The notes: generated by a model from the sequence alone, not told the origin. Counted from the stretch's first letter, positions 17,421 through 27,009 are shown. The stretch: DNA of 64,000 nucleotides from Xylanibacter ruminicola (GCA_015060625.1 SUYC01000013.1:1-64000), one strand, 5' to 3'. Translations and numbers: made by a program.

Positions 17421-18068
17421 TTATAATTCTTCCATATAAATGCGTTTATACTCTTCGTATTTTGTCTTGTATGATTCAACTTTGGTTATTTTGAAGCAGG
17501 TGTCTCGTTTGAAAGTCACCTGATTTTCATTTCCGTGATTTTGGAGCTTATAAATACTTCTAGCATTTGTGCTTTCGTTTTTAGGCGTTATGATATACAT
17601 ATGATTTTCATCTCTCCAATTATTATCTTTGGTTGTGGTTAAATAATGAGGGAAGGTGTATTCTTTATCCACTTCAAAATTTAATGTGTCATCTCTGGTA
17701 CAGAAACGATATAGTTTCCCACCTTCGTCATAAATTGGACTTTTATCCAACACAGAATCTAGCCCATCGCACATTTCTGGAATAGGACTATCTTTATCAT
17801 CATAGGAAGACCATTTAAATGCATAAGACAAACCTCCAAGAAAACTGTTAAGCATAACCATCTCGAATTCAGTCAACCCTTTTTGAGCCAATTTCTTTTT
17901 CCGTTCAGGCTTTATCTTATGATGCTTTTCAAAATAGCCCTCGTTAAGGAACCTGATATCATCATTTAGATTATCAGGCATAGATTCTCCGTTAACTCTT
18001 ACAAGACGAATAGTCTTATGCTCTTCTTTATATTTTCTCTCAATTGCTATTAATTCGTCAACAGTCAT
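17421..18068 (-). CDS. ADP-ribosyltransferase-like protein (possible effector)
   Basis: The 215-residue protein matches the layout of arginine-type ADP-ribosyltransferase exoenzymes: a helical part (70-115), then LYRF with Arg121, then FPHYLTTTKD with Thr144-146 in place of the usual Ser-Thr-Ser, then ENQVTF (181-186) before a CFKI strand. The family's E-x-E is E-x-Q here: the position of the catalytic glutamate is Gln183. It may therefore be inactive, use another acceptor, or be misassigned. No signal peptide is seen. It is first in the operon with the two NTPases and the WYL gene, and its promoter shares a module with the ADP-ribosylglycohydrolase gene. I think an effector or sensor role is likely, but this is inference. 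Confidence 0.5.
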   Translation of the reverse strand: MTVDELIAIERKYKEEHKTIRLVRVNGESMPDNLNDDIRFLNEGYFEKHHKIKPERKKKLAQKGLTEFEMVMLNSFLGGLSYAFKWSSYDDKDSPIPEMCDGLDSVLDKSPIYDEGGKLYRFCTRDDTLNFEVDKEYTFPHYLTTTKDNNWRDENHMYIITPKNESTNARSIYKLQNHGNENQVTFKRDTCFKITKVESYKTKYEEYKRIYMEEL

Positions 18069-18093
18069 ATCTTTCGATATTTATAGTTTCTTG

Positions 18094-18163
18094 TGCAAAA
18101 ATACAACTTTTTCCTGAATTATCGTATAAATTGAAGAAAAATTACTCTTTCACAAGGCTGGTT
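18094..18163 (-). promoter_or_regulatory. shared island promoter module, copy C
   Basis: The -7 box TATTTTTG (18096-18103) is followed upstream by the conserved AAAAAGTTGT stretch, and the palindrome left half CACAAGGCT begins 55 bp away (18151), exactly as in copies A and B. The right half is degenerate (GGTTAT). It drives the four-gene operon beginning with the ADP-ribosyltransferase-like gene; the leader is about 25 bases. Confidence 0.55.
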
Positions 18164-18278
18164 ATTGTTTTTTGCTTGTTGGATTAGGGAAGATTGATTA
18201 TTTTTGCGGCATCTATAGTCTTTCTTTTTGCTAATAAAAAGAGGACACTTGAAGCATCCTCTCCACCCCAATTGGGAT

Positions 18279-18395
18279 TCATAATCTGTACTCGACATTT
18301 TTGAAAGCTTCCTCCCTCATTTGCTCAACATCTAAATATGCTCCCATAAGATTTGTATAAACCTCAGTTTGGGCTAATGTATTTTGAGTATCGAA
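18279..18395 (-). pseudogene. possible gene remnant, about 38 codons
   Basis: An open stretch on the minus strand encodes a protein-like sequence containing TLAQTEVYTNLMGAYLDVEQ and ends in TGA at 18279-18281. An in-frame TAG lies just before it (18396-18398), and there is no start codon or leader. I do not recognise the family. It may be the 3' end of a decayed gene. The rest of 18164-18590 holds only this and a hairpin. Confidence 0.3.
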
Positions 18396-18469
18396 CTAAT
18401 TTCGAAAATCAGCTTGTACAAAGTGTAAATCGAGTATGAGAATCAGCACGTATAGTGCTTTCTTCAAAG

Positions 18470-18496
18470 TAGACTGAATCCTCAATTCAGTCTACT
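18470..18496. terminator. perfect 10-bp hairpin
   Basis: GTAGACTGAA and TTCAGTCTAC flank a 7-base loop. There is no long T run on either side. It lies downstream of the 5S rRNA on the minus strand and could end that transcript. Confidence 0.4.
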
Positions 18497-18590
18497 ACAA
18501 TGAGAAATTCTTCTGCATCATAACTTTCTTTCTTTTTGTATCCAAAGGCCACCGGACAAACCTTCAGAGGGGTTACTTGTCCGTTCTGAT

Positions 18591-18702
<112 letters not shown>

Positions 18703-18718
18703 TCATTCAGATTTGTTG

Positions 18719-18726
18719 CAAAGGTA
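18719..18726 (-). promoter_or_regulatory. -7 box of the isolated 5S gene
   Basis: TACCTTTG on the minus strand matches TAnnTTTG and is placed so that transcription would start a few bases before the 5S 5' end. It indicates that the gene is expressed on its own and not processed from an rRNA operon. Confidence 0.5.
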
Positions 18727-18919
18727 CACATTATTTATTAAGTTGAGATTTTTATAACACTTTTTAAGCCAATCCTGAGCTGATTTCTGGAAAACATTGC
18801 TTACCTTTGCAACAGTTTTATTGATTGCAGAAGCGAGCCATTGAGCCACTATCAATAAAATGAAGTGGGCAAAGGTGCTCATTTGAACAAATACAAAGAA
18901 TTTAGAAAGGTATTATTAT

Positions 18920-19105
18920 ATGAGTGATGCAGAGAAAGAAATGTATGTTGAGAGTCTAAAAAGGCAAGTTCGCAACCGTTATAAACAAGATATGGCAGAT
19001 GACTTGTGCAGGAGGTTGGATGCCGCAAAGAAGGGTGCTGATGTATTGGAGCAGTTGTATAATCAGCAACAGCAATCTTTAGAAAATATAATCAAACTCT
19101 TATAA
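18920..19105 (+). CDS. small helical protein of unknown function
   Basis: The 61-residue product is charged and predicted as one or two long helices (coiled-coil-like, with LCRRLDAAKK then LEQLYNQQQQ). A promoter box TACCTTTG lies at 18802-18809, leaving a leader of about 105 bases. It points away from the 5S gene. The 264 bases after it (19106-19369) contain nothing that I can identify. Small size and lack of known relatives keep confidence modest. Confidence 0.4.
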   Translation: MSDAEKEMYVESLKRQVRNRYKQDMADDLCRRLDAAKKGADVLEQLYNQQQQSLENIIKLL

Positions 19106-19369
19106 ATCTTTTTGACATACACCATGCCTAAATCTAATGAGGTGGGGAAATGTGCCAGAGATGTCGAATGGAAATGCAATGGATTGCAGTGAAATCCGAG
19201 TAGATCACCCCTCCCGCATTGCTATACTCTATTAAGTATCTTTATTTCAATTAATTACAAAGGCACGCACTATGATTTCTGTCGCAAATATTGTCGAAAT
19301 ATGCGACAAAACAAAAAAACGAACCATTATAACATTCGGTATTGGCATATCCTTTCTATTTTGACAGTA

Positions 19370-20263
19370 CTACACTTTATTATTACTTGTATTCTTGGGA
19401 CACAATTGATCCCAATACGGCTGTAAATGAGTGCGAATAAGAGCGCCAACATCAGTAAAAGATAATGGCGTGCTGTACTTGATTCGTTTGAGGAATCCTT
19501 TCCAATACTGTGAACGATTATTTTCAGTAAAAAAGTCCTCGCTGAATAGTGGGTGATTCTCTATATAATCAGTACCACGATTGGCAAAAGTAGCTTTGAT
19601 AGCTTCCGAAAGGGTATCAGGATCTAATGTCTGCTTTAACAGAATCTGGTACACGTCAAAGAAGTCTTTCATACGACTGTTTCCAAGCGATAGTGAAATC
19701 ATGGCCTGAAACTTCTCTGCGACAACAGTCTCCAACGAGTAGGCCAAGATATTTGCACCTGGGGCTGTGCCAATCAAAGCTGGAAATGCCAACTGTTGGG
19801 GAGAAGGGGTGATGACATCACCAAAGCCTATATCCATGGAGATATTCTGTTGGGCAGTGTCAAGATGCGCCAAAAGAGAAAGACGCACACCATGATAATC
19901 CTTGGTAACGGCTATCTCACTGGTTTCTAACGTATCGACGTCAAACACTACACCATCCTCTTTACATTCAATCTGACAAATCTCTTGGAATATCTTCTTG
20001 ATGTTCGACATATCGTTGCTGACATTCTTCGCCATGAAATCAATATCCAATGTTGGACGTGCCTGAAAACCATCGTGAGCATAGAGCAATGCACCACCCT
20101 TCAAAAAAAACTTGTCCTTATAGTCGCTAACAGAAAGTCTGTACAATAGTCGCTCTTGAAAATAGCGTGAGATAAGCAACTGCGAACTGTATTTCTCTGC
20201 ACGAGAGATATTAAGCAGGCGCTCCTTTACTGACCTTCCGTAGTTTTTGATCGTTTTTGCCAT
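19370..20263 (-). CDS. abiEii: AbiEii-type nucleotidyltransferase toxin
   Basis: The 297-residue product has the AbiEii/DUF1814 nucleotidyltransferase signature: FFLKGGALLYA, then RPTLDIDFMA with the metal aspartates, and the later ETVVAEKFQAMISL and RMKDFFDVY blocks. AbiE is a type IV toxin-antitoxin and abortive-infection system in which related toxins transfer nucleotides to tRNA ends. The gene starts four bases after the abiEi stop, so the two form an operon. Length and motifs look complete. Confidence 0.88.
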   Translation of the reverse strand: MAKTIKNYGRSVKERLLNISRAEKYSSQLLISRYFQERLLYRLSVSDYKDKFFLKGGALLYAHDGFQARPTLDIDFMAKNVSNDMSNIKKIFQEICQIECKEDGVVFDVDTLETSEIAVTKDYHGVRLSLLAHLDTAQQNISMDIGFGDVITPSPQQLAFPALIGTAPGANILAYSLETVVAEKFQAMISLSLGNSRMKDFFDVYQILLKQTLDPDTLSEAIKATFANRGTDYIENHPLFSEDFFTENNRSQYWKGFLKRIKYSTPLSFTDVGALIRTHLQPYWDQLCPKNTSNNKV

Positions 20264-20267
20264 ACCA

Positions 20268-20843
20268 TTAGATCATATATTTTACTAGTTCGTCCATACG
20301 CTTGCCCAATCGCATATCTTTGGCGTAGGCATAAAGACGTGTGATGTCACTATCTTTTCGTGAAAGATAGTTGCGCAGAATCTCAGAACTGACATCTATT
20401 CCAATCCTGTTACGATACTTGACGGCATCGCAGACGGATTTTTCCATATCATATATCTTAACTTGAAAGCCCTCGATGACGGTTTCTGAAACTCCAAGTT
20501 CGAAAACGCTCTTACTCAAAAAGAATAGTTCAATGGGTGGGTATTCAGGCAAGGTAACCTTTCGGCTTCGCTCAATAGCGATACAATAAGAAAGGGGAAT
20601 CTGGGTAGTCAGTCCATAGTGTGACCATGCAGAATACGCACACAATATGCCACCAGGAACAAGTCGTTCCACATCAACCATTGGTTTCGCTAATCCTTCA
20701 TTGAGCGCATAGATGCCTTGTCGAACGCGAACAATAGTTCCCTTTTCAACCTCGTACAATAGTTGGTTGTAAAGGGATTTCTCCTTTGCTTCTGCGGAGG
20801 ATATATATCCTCCGTTCTGGCTGATGTACTCCTTGATATTCAT
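20268..20843 (-). CDS. abiEi: AbiEi-type antitoxin / transcriptional repressor
   Basis: The 191-residue protein starts with a winged-helix segment (about 1-50, including the wing-like VRVRQGIYAL). It continues with the AbiEi core, including LCAYSAWSHYGLTTQIP and YDMEKSVCDAVKYRN. AbiEi proteins represses their own operon and counteract the toxin. A promoter box TATATTTG lies about 28 bases upstream. Confidence 0.86.
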   Translation of the reverse strand: MNIKEYISQNGGYISSAEAKEKSLYNQLLYEVEKGTIVRVRQGIYALNEGLAKPMVDVERLVPGGILCAYSAWSHYGLTTQIPLSYCIAIERSRKVTLPEYPPIELFFLSKSVFELGVSETVIEGFQVKIYDMEKSVCDAVKYRNRIGIDVSSEILRNYLSRKDSDITRLYAYAKDMRLGKRMDELVKYMI

Positions 20844-20914
20844 CTTTCATTAGAAATAATGCTGCAAATATACTGCATTTTTTTGAAAGTGCAGTAGTTT
20901 TGAAGGAAAATTTG

Positions 20915-22003
20915 CTATTTATTTTCAGAATATTGCTGCATTTGCCTTCTTAGGATCTCCTTAATTTGCTCTCGCAAAGACAGAGGGCTGATCACTTCAA
21001 GGTTCTCACCATAGAGGAGGATACGGCCTCGCAGTTCGCGATTAGGTTCTATCATCAATTTGATTTCACCATACCTTTGGCCATCATGCTCTCCATAAGG
21101 TAGCGACTCTTTTTGTGAATGATGTAATGGCTTTGTAAGCAAAAGGCCGTGCTGGTATTCTGTCTTCGTACGAATAACAACTTCTTCGACCTTGGCACCT
21201 TTTTCATGTGTAACACCTACAATATCTTTAAAGAAATCCTGATAGAAACCTTTGGGAGCAGAGATGTATTCCACATTATCCACATCACTAACCTCACCTA
21301 CGATTCTGTCCAAAGGTACATTATAAGCCTTATATGGTTCTCTATCTGCTTCACCAAACACAAACCATCTGCCATTATACTCCTTAAGGAATTGAGGGTG
21401 GAAAGTTATAGTAAATGGCTCTTGCCCAAATCGCTGATAGGAGAATTGCAGGACCTGCTTATCTGTAATTGCTTTATAGAAAGCAGGAAGGAGATGGATG
21501 TTTGTCAGGTTTTGTTCTAAACTCGAACGAATAAGTCCGTTTCCACTTTCTTCTTCTCGGTTTGTATCCAACAAAAGTTGAGTGTTCTCGAAAAAGGAAG
21601 AGAACCAACTTGTAGGCATGATACCAACAGAAGCTTTACAGAACGTCACATAGTCTTCTAAAGATTTCTGTACTACAGCCTTGCGTTCTTCTGATAACGG
21701 ATCATCACTTTTGCCAATATATCTATATGCCCTGCCCTTGCTAAGTCCATTATCCACTATGCATCCTGGCATTTTATTATTCAAAGCCTTTAAAACTTCA
21801 GGAAAAGCTTTCTTCAACTCTCCATAACCAGGTTCGCTATTGCATGCAATCTTATTGTAGTATCCTTTTGGTCTGCCACAATACAACGCTAATATGTCAG
21901 CATAACTGACGAAATCACGCTTCATCAACTCGGTGTATATTAGGTTCACGAACTCTGATCTTACTCCAATTCCAGCAAAGATATTTTTAGTAGGCATATT
22001 CAT
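20915..22003 (-). CDS. WYL-domain transcriptional regulator
   Basis: The 362-residue protein has an N-terminal DNA-binding-like half and a WYL domain (about 180-360) with FHPQFLKEYNGRWFVFGE and NVPLDRIVGEV. The start is decided by the promoter: the box TATCTTTG (22019-22026) overlaps the TTG that would begin a longer frame, so translation must start at the ATG at 22003 or 21997, leaving almost no leader. It carries its own copy (B) of the shared palindrome module, so it is the best candidate to bind that site. This is inference. Confidence 0.8.
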   Translation of the reverse strand: MNMPTKNIFAGIGVRSEFVNLIYTELMKRDFVSYADILALYCGRPKGYYNKIACNSEPGYGELKKAFPEVLKALNNKMPGCIVDNGLSKGRAYRYIGKSDDPLSEERKAVVQKSLEDYVTFCKASVGIMPTSWFSSFFENTQLLLDTNREEESGNGLIRSSLEQNLTNIHLLPAFYKAITDKQVLQFSYQRFGQEPFTITFHPQFLKEYNGRWFVFGEADREPYKAYNVPLDRIVGEVSDVDNVEYISAPKGFYQDFFKDIVGVTHEKGAKVEEVVIRTKTEYQHGLLLTKPLHHSQKESLPYGEHDGQRYGEIKLMIEPNRELRGRILLYGENLEVISPLSLREQIKEILRRQMQQYSENK

Positions 22004-22016
22004 ATGTTTAAGATAG

Positions 22017-22090
22017 TGCAAAGATACAACTTTTTCTGAAACATAAACGGATTTAAAATAAAAAAGTTTAATTCACAAGGCTTGTGGAAA
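22017..22090 (-). promoter_or_regulatory. shared island promoter module, copy B
   Basis: The -7 box TATCTTTG is at 22019-22026 and the palindrome CACAAG-G-CTTGTG at 22074-22086, again starting 55 bp from the box. It is almost identical to copy A before the ADP-ribosylglycohydrolase gene. It drives the WYL regulator gene. Confidence 0.65.
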
Positions 22091-22230
22091 AGAAAGAGAG
22101 AGCGGATTGAGTTATTCTGTATAGCCGTTAATTATGTTAATATACTGTAAATACTATAGAGATAATTTGTCATAACTGGTCAATTTGGTTTTTGAGTTTC
22201 GTAATTTTGCAACTGCGTTGTCGAAGCAGC

Positions 22231-22349
22231 GCCGTTTGTTAGGGGGGAGGGTACCACCGGAGATAGTACCCCCGGGGATGGCCCCGGACAAGGGGCCTAA
22301 GAGGGGTACACGCCAATCTCTGGTGGTACCCTCCCCCCTAACAAACGGC
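22231..22349. repeat. nested GC-rich palindrome, 28-bp perfect arms
   Basis: The outer arms 22231-22258 and 22322-22349 are exact inverted complements (28 bp) beginning GCCGTTTGTTAGGGGGGAGG, and they extend a few bases further with a mismatch. Inside, GTACCCC/GGGGTAC and GGCCCC/GGGGCC form further pairs. No flanking target duplication was found. It could be a MITE-like element or the body of a structured RNA. Confidence 0.8.
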
Positions 22350-22460
22350 TCCACGCGAGAAAACAACTTAATTGTGCCCGAAAAGTAACTTGTTTTTGTA
22401 CAAAAATCAACTTTATTATTACCAAAAAGTAAGTTACTTACGAAGCAAAATCAATACAAC

Positions 22461-22498
22461 AAAAAATCGCGACAGAATGGAATCTGCTGCGATTTTTT
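22461..22498 (+). terminator. hairpin terminator, identical to 135-172 inverted
   Basis: The stem AAAAAATCGC...GCGATTTTTT with inner CAGA/TCTG ends in a T run on the plus strand. It is a perfect 38-base inverted copy of the terminator at 135-172. It would end any transcript from the 22.2 kb promoter. Confidence 0.7.
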
Positions 22499-22518
22499 GT
22501 TTGAACTCATTTTATGCA

Positions 22519-22576
22519 TTGAGTTAACTCAAAAGGGGCATTAAGTTAATTCATTACCCTTTTTGAATTAGCTCAA
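22519..22576. repeat. imperfect 24-bp hairpin between candidate RNA and esterase gene
   Basis: The arms TTGAGTTAACTCAAAAGGGG and, inverted, TTGAGCTAATTCAAAAAGGG differ mostly at positions that would still pair as G-U in RNA. It lies downstream of the esterase stop codon and may serve as its terminator. Confidence 0.45.
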
Positions 22577-22620
22577 GGTTTCTGAGGGGTTCTGAAAGCT
22601 CTTTTCAAACATATTGAAAA

Positions 22621-23838
<1,218 letters not shown>

Positions 23839-23990
23839 TTATGTTATAACAATTGTTAGGTTTATTATTTTCTTGTTTGACACCCGAAAGAACAAAAAGT
23901 AAAATGCGACAAGCGATAGTTAATGAAGATTAACAAATAAAAAGGAGCACCCTTGTGCAGGATGCTCCAATTATCATAGATATAAAATGC

Positions 23991-25718
23991 TTATTCAGCC
24001 TCAGACTCAACAGCCTTAAAACTATCCAAATCCTCTACCTGGAAGTTCTTGATGTAAGCAGCCTTACCAAGTACATCCTCCTCGGTCATGCGAACATATA
24101 CGTTGGCACTCTTCTTGAAGAGCTCAGGAGCCTTGCTGGCATCACGGATGATGAGCAGACTCATTACCAACTCGGCAGTCATATCATACAGACGACGAGC
24201 CAGGAAGTCGTGAGCATCCTGATTGTCGAGGGCTTTCACGGCAGCGAGAGCCTCCTCGTAAACAGGGATGAGTTTCTCAACACGAGCCTTCAGACCTGCT
24301 ACGCAATCACAGCACTCGAGGTTAGCAGCCATCTCCTTGATGTTGTTAAGCATGGTGCCGTTGGTGATATAGCGGATAGCAGCTACAACCTGCAACTGAG
24401 TGGTACCCTCGTAGATAGAGAAGATACGGGCATCGCGGAACAGGCGCTGGCTCTTGTACTCCATGATGAAACCTGAACCACCGTGGATGCTGATAGCATC
24501 GTAAGCGTTCTGGTTGGCATACTCAGAGTTCATACCCTTAGCCAGTGGCGTGAAGGCATCAGCCAGACGCTGATACTTCTTGAGCTCCTGCTTCTCCTCT
24601 GGTGTGAGTTTACGGTCGCGCTCGATATCCTCGAGGCACTTGTAGATATCCACATAAGCGGCTGTCTCGTACAGCAGTGAACGACCAGCATCGAGCTTAG
24701 CCTTCATGCGAGAGAGCATATCATAGACAGCGGGGAAGTTGATGATAGCCTCCCCAAACTGCTGACGCTCCTTGGCGTAAGCCAGACCCTCGTTGTAAGC
24801 CTCCTGCTCAACACCTACACTCTGTGCAGCGATACCCAGACGGGCACCGTTCATCAGAGCCATCACGTACTTGATCAGACCCAGACGAGTGCTACCGCAG
24901 AGCTCTGCCTTAGCGTTCTTATAAGTAAGCTCACAGGTAGGTGAGCCGTGGATACCCAGCTTGTGCTCGATGTGACGAACGTCAACACCGCCCTGGCGCT
25001 TGTCATAGATGAACATTGACAGACCACGTCCGTCCTTGGTGCCCTCCTCAGAACGAGCCAGCACGAGGTGGATGTCGCTATCACCATTGGTGATAAAACG
25101 CTTCACACCATTCAGACGCCAGCAGTTCTCCTTCTCGTCGAAGGTGGCCTTCAGCATCACGCGCTGCAGGTCAGAACCAGCATCAGGCTCAGTCAGGTCC
25201 ATAGACATACCCTCACCAGCGCAAACGCGGGGGATATACTTCTGGCGCTGCTCCTCGCTACCGAACTCATAGAGGGTATCGATACAGCTCTGCAAGCTCC
25301 AGATGTTCTGGAAACCAGCGTCAGCTGAAGAAATCATCTCAGACAGCATTGAGAACACGGTGTTAGGCAGATTCAGACCGCCGTAACGACGAGGCATAGA
25401 AACACCCCACAGACCAGCCTTGCGGGTGGCGTCGAGGTTCTCGTAAGTCTTAGAGGCGTAGATCATACGGCCATTCTCGAGGTGTGGACCTTCGAGGTCA
25501 ACGCTCTCAGAGTTTGGCTCGATGATATTGGCAGCCACGTCGCCAGTGATGTCGAGAATCTGCTTGTAGTTCTCGATGGCATCGCCCAGGTCAACGGGAG
25601 CGTAGTCATACTTCTTGGCATCTTCGAAGTTGCGCTCCTTGAGCTCAACGATGCGCTTCATCAGAGGATGGTTCAGATAGAATCCAATCTCTGGGTGATC
25701 ACTATAATAGTTTGCCAT
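23991..25718 (-). CDS. acyl-CoA dehydrogenase
   Basis: This 575-residue flavoenzyme has the acyl-CoA dehydrogenase blocks: LTEPDAGSDL for substrate and FAD contacts, WRLNGVKRFITNGD, and the C-terminal IYEGTTQLQ with the catalytic-base glutamate. It is longer than the usual 380 residues and has an extra C-terminal helical domain of about 130 residues, as in the AidB/long-chain-like subgroup. Electrons would go to the EtfAB encoded just upstream. It starts two bases after a small membrane-protein gene and is last in the etfB-etfA operon. The acyl substrate is not readable from sequence. Confidence 0.9.
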   Translation of the reverse strand: MANYYSDHPEIGFYLNHPLMKRIVELKERNFEDAKKYDYAPVDLGDAIENYKQILDITGDVAANIIEPNSESVDLEGPHLENGRMIYASKTYENLDATRKAGLWGVSMPRRYGGLNLPNTVFSMLSEMISSADAGFQNIWSLQSCIDTLYEFGSEEQRQKYIPRVCAGEGMSMDLTEPDAGSDLQRVMLKATFDEKENCWRLNGVKRFITNGDSDIHLVLARSEEGTKDGRGLSMFIYDKRQGGVDVRHIEHKLGIHGSPTCELTYKNAKAELCGSTRLGLIKYVMALMNGARLGIAAQSVGVEQEAYNEGLAYAKERQQFGEAIINFPAVYDMLSRMKAKLDAGRSLLYETAAYVDIYKCLEDIERDRKLTPEEKQELKKYQRLADAFTPLAKGMNSEYANQNAYDAISIHGGSGFIMEYKSQRLFRDARIFSIYEGTTQLQVVAAIRYITNGTMLNNIKEMAANLECCDCVAGLKARVEKLIPVYEEALAAVKALDNQDAHDFLARRLYDMTAELVMSLLIIRDASKAPELFKKSANVYVRMTEEDVLGKAAYIKNFQVEDLDSFKAVESEAE

Positions 25719-25720
25719 AA

Positions 25721-25900
25721 TTATTCTTTGTTGTTTTCAATCTTTTTTGATAAGATGTAGTTTATAGAACACGTTACAGTAAGTAGTGCATAAGCAATGC
25801 CTGTTTTTAGCTGATTATTGCAAAAGCTGAAAATGCTGAATGCAAGTGCTGCTAGTGCTACTAAACCATTGGCTATTCGCCACACCTTTCTCTTTTCCAT
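25721..25900 (-). CDS. 59-residue two-helix membrane protein
   Basis: A short frame on the minus strand starts at an ATG that shares one base with the etfA stop (TAATG at 25898-25902). It ends two bases before the acyl-CoA dehydrogenase start. The product begins MEKRKVWRIANG, has two hydrophobic segments (about 11-27 and 34-50) separated by a short polar turn, and a charged tail KKIENNKE. Tight coupling on both sides argues that it is translated. It might anchor the flavoprotein complex at the membrane; this is inference and no family was recognised. Confidence 0.6.
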   Translation of the reverse strand: MEKRKVWRIANGLVALAALAFSIFSFCNNQLKTGIAYALLTVTCSINYILSKKIENNKE

Positions 25901-26922
25901 TACTTTGAGTTCTGCTTGTAGTACTTAATCAGCTTTGGAACTACCTCTTCAACAGTACCAACAATCACGTAGTCGGCGATGCGGTTGATAGGTGCATCGG
26001 GATCGCTGTTCACTGAGATGATGATACCAGAATCCTGCATACCAGCGATGTGCTGAATCTGTCCAGAGATACCACAGGCAATATATACCTTCGGATGAAC
26101 GGTGACACCTGTCTGACCAATCTGACGGTCGTGGTCCAACCAGCCTGCATCTACAGCAGCACGGCTACCACCTACCTCACCATGGAGCACCTTAGCAAGC
26201 TCGAACAGCATGTCGAAGTTCTCCTTAGAGCCAACACCATAACCACCAGCAACAACGATAGGCGCACCCTTCAGGTTGTGCTTGGCAGCCTCTACGTGGT
26301 GGTCGAGCACCTTCACAACAAAAGCCTCAGGGCTAACATACTTGCTTACCTCTGGATAAACAACCTCCTTCTTGCACTCACCCTCGTACAGAGCCTTCTG
26401 CATTACGCCAGAACGTACTGTAGCCATCTGAGGACGGTGGTCGGGGTTCACGATGGTAGCCACGATGTTACCACCGAAAGCAGGACGAATCTGATAGAGC
26501 AGATTCTCGTAGGTCTTACCAGCCTTCTTATCCTCGAAAGGACCAATCTCCAGCTCGGTGCAGTCGGCAGTCAGACCAGAGGTCAGAGATGACGACACAC
26601 GAGGACCGAGGTCGCGACCGATAACGGTAGCACCCATCAGGCAAATCTGTGGCTGCTCCTCCTTGAAGAGGTTTACCAGAATATCTGTGTGTGGAGCTGA
26701 GGTGTAAGGGAACAGGTCCTTAGCGTCGAAAACAAACAGCTTGTCAACACCATAAGGCAGAATCTGATCCTCAACCTTACCCTTGATGCCAGTACCGGCA
26801 ACAATAGCGTGGAGCTCTACGCCGAGTTCATTGGCGAGCTTGCGACCCTTGGTCAGGAGTTCCTGGGAAACTTCTTGCACTTGTGTGCCTTCTATTTCGC
26901 AATATACAAATACATTGTTCAT
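25900..26922 (-). CDS. etfA: electron transfer flavoprotein alpha subunit
   Basis: The 340-residue product shows the C-terminal FAD-binding domain of EtfA: VAGGYGVGSKENF, GGSRAAVDAGW, QIGQTGVTV-P-YIACGISG-IQH-AGM and NSDPDAPI. With EtfB it accepts electrons from the dehydrogenase encoded downstream. It follows etfB with an 87-base gap holding an inverted repeat of CACAGAG units. Confidence 0.95.
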   Translation of the reverse strand: MNNVFVYCEIEGTQVQEVSQELLTKGRKLANELGVELHAIVAGTGIKGKVEDQILPYGVDKLFVFDAKDLFPYTSAPHTDILVNLFKEEQPQICLMGATVIGRDLGPRVSSSLTSGLTADCTELEIGPFEDKKAGKTYENLLYQIRPAFGGNIVATIVNPDHRPQMATVRSGVMQKALYEGECKKEVVYPEVSKYVSPEAFVVKVLDHHVEAAKHNLKGAPIVVAGGYGVGSKENFDMLFELAKVLHGEVGGSRAAVDAGWLDHDRQIGQTGVTVHPKVYIACGISGQIQHIAGMQDSGIIISVNSDPDAPINRIADYVIVGTVEEVVPKLIKYYKQNSK

Positions 26923-26939
26923 AATCTTATCCTTTTTTC

Positions 26940-27004
26940 AACACAAAGTCACAGAGTTACAGAGATTATATCTGTGAGTCTCTGCGTCTCAGTATCTCTG
27001 TGTT
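26940..27004. repeat. intergenic inverted repeat of CACAGAG units
   Basis: Between etfB and etfA, the arms AACACAAAGTCACAGAG... and its inverted partner ...CTCTGTGTT form a long imperfect hairpin made of degenerate tandem CACAGAG-like units. A related element lies at 37815-37878. Confidence 0.65.
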
Positions 27005-27009
27005 TTAAT

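Larger units (their letters stand above)
22214..22499 (+). ncRNA. candidate structured RNA with long palindrome and terminator
   Basis: On the plus strand a promoter box TAATTTTG (about 22202-22209) is followed by a very GC-rich nested palindrome (22231-22349), an AT-rich stretch, and a strong hairpin terminator (22461-22498). No convincing protein-coding frame crosses the region; frames that do are just readings of the palindrome. Together these features look like an independent transcription unit of about 285 nt. No known RNA family was recognised. Confidence 0.4.

Noticed and set aside
19140..19240. Stretch with CCTCCCGCATTGCTATAC resembling the 3' end of 5S rRNA
   Set aside because: Only about ten bases match and the rest of the 5S core is missing.
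22154..22388. Overlapping frames of 67 and 70 codons on both strands across the palindrome
   Set aside because: They are open only because the palindrome reads through on both strands; there is no ATG with a leader and the composition is not protein-like.
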